Assembly (NCBI GenBank): GCA_937973965.1
Contig: CALJJQ010000011.1
Location: 1 to 64,000 of the forward strand
DNA from: an uncultured Calothrix sp.
GTDB lineage: Bacteria > Cyanobacteriota > Cyanobacteriia > Cyanobacteriales > Nostocaceae
Direction of reading: 5' to 3'
Length of the DNA stretch: 64,000 bases
Part shown: one piece after another, positions 57,324 to 64,000 of the stretch
Numbering within the stretch: position 1 is the first letter of the stretch
How the letters are laid out: each line of letters begins with the position of its first letter
The notes under the pieces: model-generated
Databases searched by the model: none
Told to the model about the DNA's origin: nothing
The model's input: the letters and a program-made list of their open reading frames with translations, nothing else
Made by a program: the position numbers and the translations under genes

Positions 57324-57770
57324 TTAGCTGAGGCCACCTAGGCGAATCCCTGCACCAATAATGACAAATCCAACAGACAGGATAGTGACTCCTCCAATGT
57401 GCCAAGCGAGGCTGTTAAGGTTGTCTTTGGTGAGGTTGGAGATGATAAAAAAGCGAGCGTGCATGGCTAGTGTCAGGGTACCCAGCAACAACAACAGTTT
57501 GATGCCAATGTAAGTAGATAGATAGGAATCAAAAGCCCAGAAATGTTCCAGCCTGGGAAAGTAAATCCAGGTCAGCCACAGCCCCGTCAGCACCTGAAGC
57601 AAGAGCGCCAACAAGCCAAAGCCCTCGAAGTGTGACTCAAATTGATGGATGCGATCGGGATCGCGGTGTTGTAATGCCTGGGGGAGTACGGTGACGGCAA
57701 GCACCAGATGGCCACCTGTCCAGATCGTGGCACCCAGGGTATGTAGAATCACCAGAATTTTGAATAGCAT
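57324..57770 (-). CDS. CopD-like four-helix membrane protein, last gene of the NO cluster
   Basis: 148 residues with four hydrophobic spans and conserved His10 and His21 (LHTLGATIWTGGHLVL), reminiscent of the CopD/DUF2269-type membrane proteins that may bind heme or copper. Its ATG overlaps the stop of the RIC gene (TAATG), so the two are translationally coupled. Its role in NO metabolism is inferred from this coupling only; possibilities include heme or electron supply to the NO reductase or metal handling. Confidence 0.75.
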   Translation of the reverse strand: MLFKILVILHTLGATIWTGGHLVLAVTVLPQALQHRDPDRIHQFESHFEGFGLLALLLQVLTGLWLTWIYFPRLEHFWAFDSYLSTYIGIKLLLLLGTLTLAMHARFFIISNLTKDNLNSLAWHIGGVTILSVGFVIIGAGIRLGGLS

Positions 57771-58489
57771 TATCGTTGTCCCTTGGTTTGCTCTAGCGCG
57801 ATCGCCTGGGGAAATAATAAATTATTTTCCTTGTGAATATGTTGGTGCATATCCTGTTCAAAGGTGTGCAGGGCATCGAGCATCGCTCGATAGGTATTGC
57901 AAGCCCAGTTTGGTGGGGTGAAATTATCGGTCAGTTGGCGCAGTTGGGCGAGGGCAACGCCAGTTTCCTCATGTTCCAGTTCCATCTGCTGCATGGGATT
58001 AGCCAGCGTCCCACAGTGAAACACGGGTACAGTGTCGCTGGCTTCTAACTGCCGAATCATCGGAAATAAAATCTGTTCTTCCTTCATCAGGTGCGTGGTG
58101 AGTTCAGCAGAGATGGCTAGAAAAATGTCCTGAATTTGTCGCAAGCGCGGTTCTTTCTCACCGTGGACGGTCGCTACCTTGGTGACCAGTTTTTCTAAAC
58201 GTGGCAGTTCGGTATGCAAATAGGCATGGTGGATTTGCTCAATGTGGTTAGCAAGCTCCGTTAAAGACAGGTCCCTGAGATTGCTTTCTGGCGCAGCTGT
58301 GTCTGCACTATAGGCTTCTAACTGTGCGAGGAAAGCTTGGGGATCAATCCCGCGCTGGGTACAAGCTTCTGCCAGGGTTTTTTTACCGCCACAGCAATAA
58401 TCGACCTGGGCTTGCTCGAATAGACGGGAGAGGGAGGGGCGATCGCGGACAATCGCACCAACGGTGTCGTTGACTTGCAAAGTAGCCAT
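57770..58489 (-). CDS. ric: RIC-type di-iron iron-sulfur cluster repair protein (ScdA/YtfE)
   Basis: 239 residues. Repairs Fe-S clusters after NO or oxidative damage. N-terminal DUF542 part with Cys32-Cys33 (VDYCCGGKKTLAEAC), then a hemerythrin-like four-helix bundle with di-iron ligands: HIEQIHHAYLHTELPRL, LMKEEQILFPMI, MELEHEETGVAL, HIHKENNLLFP. ATG at 58489 chosen over 58522 because AGGAG lies six bases upstream. A hairpin (58553-58578) separates it from glbN. Confidence 0.95.
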   Translation of the reverse strand: MATLQVNDTVGAIVRDRPSLSRLFEQAQVDYCCGGKKTLAEACTQRGIDPQAFLAQLEAYSADTAAPESNLRDLSLTELANHIEQIHHAYLHTELPRLEKLVTKVATVHGEKEPRLRQIQDIFLAISAELTTHLMKEEQILFPMIRQLEASDTVPVFHCGTLANPMQQMELEHEETGVALAQLRQLTDNFTPPNWACNTYRAMLDALHTFEQDMHQHIHKENNLLFPQAIALEQTKGQR

Positions 58490-58552
58490 AGTTGTCTCCT
58501 GGATGGTTATAAGGTGGGGCATTCAACTTTTGCCAGTGAACCCTCATTCATC

Positions 58553-58578
58553 CCCCAACTCCTTCTTCCAAGTTGGGG
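58553..58578 (-). repeat. Hairpin between glbN and ric
   Basis: CCCCAACT (58553-58560) pairs perfectly with AGTTGGGG (58571-58578). Could tune the ratio of the two transcripts. Confidence 0.5.
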
Positions 58579-58621
58579 AACTGGACTCAAAGTCTCCACT
58601 TTGGGAGAGGAATGCAGGGGG

Positions 58622-58996
58622 TTATTGGTTCAAGACATCTCTTTTATGCTGGGGTGCAGTGGCGATCGCGGCGACTTGAGCGCGTAGTTCCTCCGAAACA
58701 CCCATCTCCTCAAGGGTGAGCATCAGATCCTCAGCGACAGCATCAAAATGCTCGTGGTTTAACCCTTGCTCCAGTACCAGGGCTTTATGGGCTTCCCGCA
58801 TATTGCTGCCGCTATATTTATCCGTGCCGCCAAAAGCATAGGTGAGAAAGGCTTTCTGGTGTGCCCGTTGTTTCGCCATATCAGTCTTGGCAAAAAAGTG
58901 TTTGATCCGCTCATCCGCCAATACCCGTTCGTAGAATTTATCCACAGCCAGGTTGACTGCTTCTGCTCCACCCAATTGCTCAAATAAGGTTGCCAT
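58622..58996 (-). CDS. glbN: Group I truncated hemoglobin
   Basis: 124 residues, the same length and closely the same sequence as known cyanobacterial GlbN (FYERVL, HFFAKTDMAKQRAHQKAFL, TYAFGGTDKY, HFDAVAEDL, HKRDVLNQ). Tyr22 (B10), His46 (distal ligand in the bis-histidyl form), His70 (proximal) and His117 (covalent link to heme) are all present. Such hemoglobins scavenge NO and reactive nitrogen during nitrate growth. GGAGG ribosome site precedes the ATG. Lies between the NO reductase and ric genes. Confidence 0.96.
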   Translation of the reverse strand: MATLFEQLGGAEAVNLAVDKFYERVLADERIKHFFAKTDMAKQRAHQKAFLTYAFGGTDKYSGSNMREAHKALVLEQGLNHEHFDAVAEDLMLTLEEMGVSEELRAQVAAIATAPQHKRDVLNQ

Positions 58997-59032
58997 TTTT
59001 GTCCTCCTTGGGTTATTTTTTATGGGTTTTAT

Positions 59033-61342
59033 TTAGTGTGTAGTAGTTTCAGCCGCGATCAATTCGGGCGGTTGCACCTGGGTCGGTTGTTGAAAAATAC
59101 CCACGAGCGATCGCCCAACGCAATATACCAGCATGACCGCCCCGACCGAGAAAACAATATCGCCGGGAATCCGCAGCCACACGGTCCACTGCATCCAGGG
59201 AGAACTAATCACCTCGGCGCTGCGGGCGTACCAGGTACCGTGGTTGAACGATTGCACCAATTGATAGAAGCCGTTGGGAATCAGACCCGTGACCATCATC
59301 AGCACCAGTCCACCGTTAATCCACCAGAAAGCAAAGTCCATGTTCTTTTCATCCCAGGCGCGATCCGGGGTGATTTCTCGCAGGGCAAAGAGCATGAGCG
59401 CGATCGCCAACGAGCCATAGACACCATACAGCGCCGAGTGGGCATGAATTGGCGTGGTGTTCAATCCCTGGGAGTAATAGAGAACAATCGGCGGATTGAT
59501 CAAGAAGCCAAACACGCCAGCGCCCACCAAATTCCAGAAGCAGGTGGCAATAAAGAACTTGAGCGGCAGCCGATAAAATCCCTGAGCCTCCTGGGAAAGT
59601 TTGAGGGATTTCACGACTTCAAAGCCAATCAACGTTAGGGGGACGACCTCCAACGCCGAAGCCACAGACCCCATTGCGGTGATAAACACGGGTGTGCCTG
59701 CAAAATACAGGTGATGCAGCGTGCCAATGACCCCGCTACCGAGATAGAGAATGGTGGTCAGATAGGTGGCGCGTAAGGCAGAGGAGCGCTTGAGGAAACC
59801 TAGTTCACTACAGAGGTAGGCGATCGCCACCGTGGCAAACACCTCAAAGAATCCTTCTACCCACAGATGCACCACCCACCAGCGCCAGTACTCGGCCACG
59901 CTCAGCGGCGTATGGTTGGTGTACATCAATCCGGATGCATAGAACAGGGGAATCGTAATCGCACTGTAGAGGAAGAAGTGATTTAGCCCGGTTTTGCTAC
60001 CTTCCGCCTTGAGCGCAGGTTTGAGGGCACGGAACATCAGCCAGAGCCAAAATACCATGCCGCCAATCAGCAACAATTGCCAGAGGCGACCCAGTTCCAC
60101 ATACTCATAACCCTGGTGCCCCAACCAAAAGCTGTTATTGCCTAACCAGCCCTGTACCCCTGCCCAGGTACCGACCAGAGAACCCACAACCACCACGGTC
60201 AGAGCCGCCAATAAGCCGCCATTACCCCAGGCTTGTCCCTTGGGTTCGTGCTGACCAAAGCGCGGGCCAAAATACAAACCTGCCGCTAACCAACAGGTGG
60301 CAATCCAGAACACAGCCAGTTGCAAGTGCCAGGTGCGAGAAGCTGCATAGGGCAGGTAGCTTTGAATCGGTACGCCGTAGAAACCATCACCCTCCACTGC
60401 ATAGTGGGCCGTGACCATGCCCATGAAAATTTGTACCAAAAACAGGGTCATGGCAACGCCAAAAAACAGCGTCGTCACCTTTTGACTGGGCGTAGCCAGA
60501 CGAATTGCCGGTCGGGTAGCGACGCTCTGAATGCCTTCTGCCTCTTCCTGGGTGAGATAGACAAAGAGGAAGAAAGCGATCGCGGCAATCAGCACAATTA
60601 CTGACACGATCGACCAGATGAGAAACTGCGCCGGAGCTTGGTTGCCAATTAGGTTATCGTGGGGCCAGTTGGCAGTATAAGAAAAAGGCGTATTCGGTCG
60701 TTTGGCGGCGGCAGCCCAGGCAGTCCAGCTAAAAAATGCTGTGACATTGCGGATTTGTCCAGCATCGCTAAACCAGTCCTTCGGGATAGAATGCACCGCC
60801 GAACCTTGGGACAACAAGGTTTGATAATCCGCAAAGACCTTTTGTAAGCCTTGGGTTTGGGCGGCTGTCAGGGTCAGGCTGCCCGTGTCCGGGTCATAGC
60901 GATTGGTCTTAAATTCGTCGTGCAGTTTGACCTGCAACAGAGCGCGATCGCTTGCCGACAAGGCTTCCCAATCCGCCTGCTCAAAGTCCGCATTGCCGTT
61001 GTACAATACCCCCGCCGTCGCCAAACCCCAACGGTGTAAAACATCAGCCGTCCAATCGGGAGCGAGGTAGCTACCATGTCCCCAAATACTGCCAATGTGT
61101 TGCCCACCCCGTGCCAGATAGGTTTCCTGACCCGATTGAATGTTTTCCTGGGTTAAAATGACTTCCTGGTCTGGCGAGACTACCGTTGCAGGAATCGGCG
61201 GCGCATTTTTATAAATCGCTGCCCCCGCCGAAATCAATACGGTAAAGGTGATAATACAGATCAAAACTAGCCAAGTGGGTAAGCTTAACTGCTTACTTGG
61301 CTTGCGGATTGGCACAGTTGTATCAAAAGTTGGATTTGCCAT
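59033..61342 (-). CDS. norB: Quinol-dependent nitric oxide reductase (qNOR)
   Basis: About 769 residues. Single-subunit heme-copper-family enzyme that reduces two NO to N2O with quinol electrons in the membrane. An N-terminal extension (about 40-225; GGQHIGSIWGHGSYLAPDW) replaces NorC and has no CxxCH, as in qNOR. The catalytic core holds His in RTWHLQLAVFW, His and Glu in VVHLWVEGFFEVF, His-His in GTLHHLYFAG and His-x-His in PIHAHSALYG. Fourteen hydrophobic spans. ATG at 61342 chosen over 61378 because the protein then starts MANPTFDTT. First gene of the minus-strand NO operon. Confidence 0.96.
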   Translation of the reverse strand: MANPTFDTTVPIRKPSKQLSLPTWLVLICIITFTVLISAGAAIYKNAPPIPATVVSPDQEVILTQENIQSGQETYLARGGQHIGSIWGHGSYLAPDWTADVLHRWGLATAGVLYNGNADFEQADWEALSASDRALLQVKLHDEFKTNRYDPDTGSLTLTAAQTQGLQKVFADYQTLLSQGSAVHSIPKDWFSDAGQIRNVTAFFSWTAWAAAAKRPNTPFSYTANWPHDNLIGNQAPAQFLIWSIVSVIVLIAAIAFFLFVYLTQEEAEGIQSVATRPAIRLATPSQKVTTLFFGVAMTLFLVQIFMGMVTAHYAVEGDGFYGVPIQSYLPYAASRTWHLQLAVFWIATCWLAAGLYFGPRFGQHEPKGQAWGNGGLLAALTVVVVGSLVGTWAGVQGWLGNNSFWLGHQGYEYVELGRLWQLLLIGGMVFWLWLMFRALKPALKAEGSKTGLNHFFLYSAITIPLFYASGLMYTNHTPLSVAEYWRWWVVHLWVEGFFEVFATVAIAYLCSELGFLKRSSALRATYLTTILYLGSGVIGTLHHLYFAGTPVFITAMGSVASALEVVPLTLIGFEVVKSLKLSQEAQGFYRLPLKFFIATCFWNLVGAGVFGFLINPPIVLYYSQGLNTTPIHAHSALYGVYGSLAIALMLFALREITPDRAWDEKNMDFAFWWINGGLVLMMVTGLIPNGFYQLVQSFNHGTWYARSAEVISSPWMQWTVWLRIPGDIVFSVGAVMLVYCVGRSLVGIFQQPTQVQPPELIAAETTTH

Positions 61343-61490
61343 AGCGATCGTTACAAAACAGTTTGCTAATCCAGGCAAAAAACCTGAAACAGAACCTGAA
61401 CTAGAAACGGGATCGCCCCCTTGCTCAGGTCATGTAATTCAAGGTTTTGCTCCATAGGATTCAGTTTATGGTCGATCCTGCCAAACATGC

Positions 61491-61506
61491 TTTGACTTAA
61501 GTCAAA
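61491..61506. promoter_or_regulatory. DNR/FNR-type palindrome near norB
   Basis: TTTGACTTAAGTCAAA, a perfect 16-bp palindrome with half sites TTGAC, about 150 bp upstream of the norB start. Same sequence repeated at 61718. Confidence 0.8.
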
Positions 61507-61717
61507 CCCAACCTTAAAAAAGTTTGAAGCTTACCCATTCCAGCCAGCCAAATGTTCCGAAGCTTGGTGATAGCAATCTTTCAGTATCATTAACAGAAAA
61601 CCACTTTTTCAACCGCCACTGTGTATGAGTTAGAATTTTGACTGGAAACATACCAAATCGTGCAATTTTTAGATCCACCCCAGGTCAATCAATTTAGATC
61701 GGTTTTGCCAAAAATAC

Positions 61718-61733
61718 TTTGACTTAAGTCAAA
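61718..61733. promoter_or_regulatory. DNR/FNR-type palindrome near the regulator gene
   Basis: Second identical copy of TTTGACTTAAGTCAAA, 114 bp upstream of the Crp/Fnr gene. The flanks of both copies also resemble each other (GCCAAA before, then CC-TT and GAAGCTT-like after), which suggests a duplicated promoter module. Confidence 0.8.
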
Positions 61734-61846
61734 CCTTGCTTGAAGAAAAGCTTAAAATCTAGCGGTTTTAGTGGGCTGGTCAGTCTAAAACTGGCATCCA
61801 CTAGAATAATATCTAGACAAACTATCAGCGATCGCGCCCAAAAGCC

Positions 61847-62587
61847 ATGCTCCCCTCCACTGACTTATCCCACTGGCTCAAAACAACGTCGATCTTTCGC
61901 GAGTTAAACTCGGCACAGCTGAGGTCACTCGCTGACATTGCTCAACTACAGACGTTCCCAAAAGGCGACTATATCTTTCATCAGGGCAGTGCGGCGACTG
62001 GCTTTTTTGTGGTGAAAATAGGTCGGGTAAAGGTTTTTAAGTTATCAACCCAAGGGAAGGAGCAAATACTCCACTTTTTCGGTCCAGGGGATCATTTTGC
62101 CGAGGTTCCCGCCTTAGATGGTCAGGATTTTCCAGCATCGGCAGCCACTCTTGAACCATCAGAAGTGATTTTTCTGCCCCGAGTTGCGTTTATTCAGTTG
62201 CTCCATCAGTATCCCGACATCGCGAACGCCATGCTCATTAGCCTGTCCCAACACGCACGTCATCTAGGTCAGTTGGTCGAAGATCTCTCTTTTAAAGAAG
62301 TTCCGGAACGCCTCGCAACCTACTTGTTGAATTTGAGCGATCGCGTTGCATCGACTGCACCAAATCACACCTCCACTCCCTGTATCGTCGAGTTAGATTT
62401 GAGCAAAAGTCAACTGGCTGCTGCCCTAGGCACTATTCCCGCGACCCTCTCTAGAGCCTTCGATCGACTCAGCCGTGAAGGAATGATTGTTATTCGTGGG
62501 ACACGAATTGAGTTACGCGATCGCGATCGCTTGCAAGACCTAAGTCAGTCACTGAGGCAGAAAGATGCTGTAGGACACCTGGATTAA
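61847..62587 (+). CDS. Crp/Fnr-family regulator, DNR-like
   Basis: 246 residues: cyclic-nucleotide-binding fold (about 15-130), dimerisation helix (about 130-165) and winged helix-turn-helix (about 185-220; SKSQLAAALGTIPATLSRAFDRL). No N-terminal Cys cluster, so not an iron-sulfur FNR; like DNR it may sense NO through heme. The recognition helix reads PATLSRA where FNR has ETISRL, consistent with half site TTGAC instead of TTGAT. Divergent from norB across two identical palindromes, it most likely controls the cluster and itself. Confidence 0.88.
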   Translation: MLPSTDLSHWLKTTSIFRELNSAQLRSLADIAQLQTFPKGDYIFHQGSAATGFFVVKIGRVKVFKLSTQGKEQILHFFGPGDHFAEVPALDGQDFPASAATLEPSEVIFLPRVAFIQLLHQYPDIANAMLISLSQHARHLGQLVEDLSFKEVPERLATYLLNLSDRVASTAPNHTSTPCIVELDLSKSQLAAALGTIPATLSRAFDRLSREGMIVIRGTRIELRDRDRLQDLSQSLRQKDAVGHLD

Positions 62588-62730
62588 TTCCAAATCTGGG
62601 ACAATCGTGAACGAAATATCAAGGATTGCAGGCGCTGTTTTTCGCAAATCGGGCAATTTTTCGGAGTCCCATATAACCCTAGATTTACCTTTCTTATCAG
62701 TAAAAGTGATGCGTCGTTTTGTTGGATGCA
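62550..62730 (-). pseudogene. Unrecognised protein fragment antisense to the regulator 3' end
   Basis: Minus-strand frame of about 60 codons starting after a TAG, with HPTKRRITFTDKKGKSRV and IWDSEKLPDLRKTAPAILD, ending at TGA 62550. The composition is very protein-like, but no start codon is obvious. It overlaps the end of the regulator gene by 38 bp, suggesting two sequences joined there. Family not recognised. Confidence 0.3.
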
Positions 62731-62808
62731 GTGACCACCCACTAGTCTTCTACTCAACTGAACGATTATCTTTGTGAAATCTGGGAAAACCTTTCCTACC
62801 TGTCCTGT

Positions 62809-63444
62809 ATGCCTCACGATTCAGAACTGACGAGATTCATCGGACCGCCACTGGGTGACTGTTTCCGCGAGATGCTGTCATCGGAAGACAGCGTTGACAC
62901 GGCTGTTGCCGCGTATCGCGATAGGTTTGCCTTGGTCGGTATGTTTGAGAACTCCGTGTACGACGGCATACCAGAAGCACTGGAGTCGCTGCTATCACAT
63001 GGCGCTTGCTTGTTCTTGGTGACATCGAAGCCCAGAATCTTTGCGGAGAGAATTCTCGAACATTTTGAACTGGCGAAGAACTTTAATGCCGTCTACGGAA
63101 GTGAACTGGACGGCAGGCTTTCTGACAAAGGCGAACTCATTACCCACGCGCTACGGCAATCTGGATTACCGAGCAACGATACGGTAATGGTTGGTGATCG
63201 ACGATACGACGTTATCGGAGCACTTGCTAACGAAGTGCTTCCGGTTGGAGTACTTTGGGGTTATGGTTCACGGGAAGAGTTGACGAGTGCGGGAGCAAAG
63301 AAGCTGTATCAGGAACCGCACGAACTCCGGCTAATCGTCTCGCAACCGGGTACAGCGAGTGCGGGACGCTCAAGTGCAACTTCGGAAACGTGGGCAGCAT
63401 GTTACTGTTCCGGAAGATTATGCCCTTCAATTCTTGGTAGGTAA
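62809..63444 (+). pseudogene. 5'-truncated HAD-family phosphatase (phosphoglycolate phosphatase-like)
   Basis: Contains the cap and core of a Gph-type HAD hydrolase: SELTRFIGPPLGDCFREML, FLVTSKPRIFAERIL (motif II/III region), VMVGDRRYDVIGALANEVLPVGVLWGYG. The N-terminal DxD nucleophile segment, about 45 residues, is absent upstream, and the last 30 residues (after RLIVSQPG) look out of frame. No HIP1 site occurs in it and codon use differs from neighbours, so it was probably acquired and is decaying. Confidence 0.75.
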
Positions 63445-63492
63445 GCAGCCGAACCCTAACTCTTCTCCCTATACTTTATCCAAAGCTAAAAT

Positions 63493-63849
63493 TTAGCCTT
63501 GCACCTGACTCGCAAGTTGAGCTACCTTGCTAAATCCATCCGGATCTAACACAGCTAACTGAGCTAACATCTTCCGATTCAGGTTGATATTTGCCTTCTT
63601 CAAATTACCCATCAACTTGCTGTAGCTCATTCCATGTAGACGAGCTGCGGCATTAATCCGGGTAATCCAGAGACGACGGAAATCGCGCTTACGTTTTTTG
63701 CGATCGCGATAGGCACTGCGTAGCGCCTTCATTACCTGCTGATTCGCCGTTCTAAACAAAGTCGAGTGGGAACCTCGGAAACCTTTCGCTAGTTTTAAGA
63801 TTTTCTTGCGGCGTTTGCGTGCCACATTACCACGTTTGACCCGTGCCAT
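63493..63849 (-). CDS. rplT: 50S ribosomal protein L20
   Basis: 118 residues, complete and canonical: basic N-terminal extension ([25 protein letters not shown]), then the helical core ([32 protein letters not shown]). Binds 23S rRNA early in assembly. The usual upstream partner rpmI is not in the remaining 150 bp and presumably lies past the window end. Confidence 0.97.
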   Translation of the reverse strand: MARVKRGNVARKRRKKILKLAKGFRGSHSTLFRTANQQVMKALRSAYRDRKKRKRDFRRLWITRINAAARLHGMSYSKLMGNLKKANINLNRKMLAQLAVLDPDGFSKVAQLASQVQG

Positions 63850-64000
63850 AAATAAATATTCCTAATTGTTTGTGATGTTGTTGTCTAATCCTGAATTTTG
63901 CAGAAGTGGCGATCAGCCTTGAGTAACAGGTCGTTATTTCATACTACTCTTAACTCCTCACTCCCTAAAGGTTTTAGGGATTTTTGCTCAATTCAGGTAA

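Noticed and set aside
59036-59638. 200-codon plus-strand frame opposite norB
   Set aside because: Antisense shadow of the strongly supported norB gene in a G+C-richer region.

Overview
The window comes from a filamentous, Nostocales-like cyanobacterium. Evidence: frequent GCGATCGC (HIP1) sites, an ndhAIGE cluster of cyanobacterial type behind citrate synthase, an SLH-domain porin, a hormogonium/phototaxis-type chemotaxis operon with a PatA-like regulator, and spacers full of heptamer arrays (AAAATCC) and 'cccactcccaac' filler. The genus cannot be fixed from this sequence; no rRNA, CRISPR array or intact insertion sequence is present. || Layout. 0.2-4.9 kb: a surface-polysaccharide pair (glycosyltransferase, sugar-nucleotidyltransferase), murA, and a DUF2227 membrane protein. 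5.0-8.4 kb: tRNA-Val(UAC), a SnoaL/pathogenesis-related-like protein, pdxJ and a Pro-rich membrane-anchored protein. 9.3-14.5 kb: the phosphate operon pstSCAB with a two-repeat Pho box, plus a divergent PstB paralogue whose ATPase motifs have decayed. 15.0-23.8 kb: a five-gene chemosensory operon (PatA-like regulator, CheY, CheW, receptor, CheA-REC hybrid). 24.8-31.0 kb: tRNA-Leu(UAG), alr, HNH nuclease, DHH phosphoesterase, SixA-like phosphatase, gltA. 31.3-36.5 kb: ndhA-ndhI-ndhG-ndhE-nadK and a C39-like peptidase. 36.5-57.2 kb: thrC, a porin, a stand-alone PD-(D/E)XK protein, a cell-wall amidase, a sensor kinase, a broken IS630 transposase, an AI-2E-type exporter, a histone-deacetylase-like hydrolase, a PhoD-like phosphatase, a TPR protein and a solute-binding protein. 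57.3-62.6 kb: a nitric-oxide detoxification island. 62.8-63.4 kb: a truncated HAD phosphatase. 63.5 kb: rplT. || The NO island is the most coherent accessory system. A quinol-type NO reductase, a GlbN hemoglobin, a RIC/ScdA di-iron repair protein and a CopD-like membrane protein run on the minus strand. A Crp/Fnr (DNR-like) regulator is divergent, and the divergent spacer holds two identical 16-bp palindromes of the DNR/FNR half-site type, one on each side. The island looks richer in G+C than its surroundings and has a foreign gene fragment at its edge. || The spacers carry several repeat families with two or three copies inside this window: a 91-bp MITE-like element with 8-bp flanking duplications, a ~170-bp TIR element with a truncated relative, a two-hairpin repeat in three copies, two long repeats in inverted orientation, and long perfect palindromes. 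Heptamer arrays lie directly against start codons of three genes. Spacers of 350-510 bp interrupt the normally compact ndh cluster. The pstS-pstC spacer folds into two nested stem-loops.
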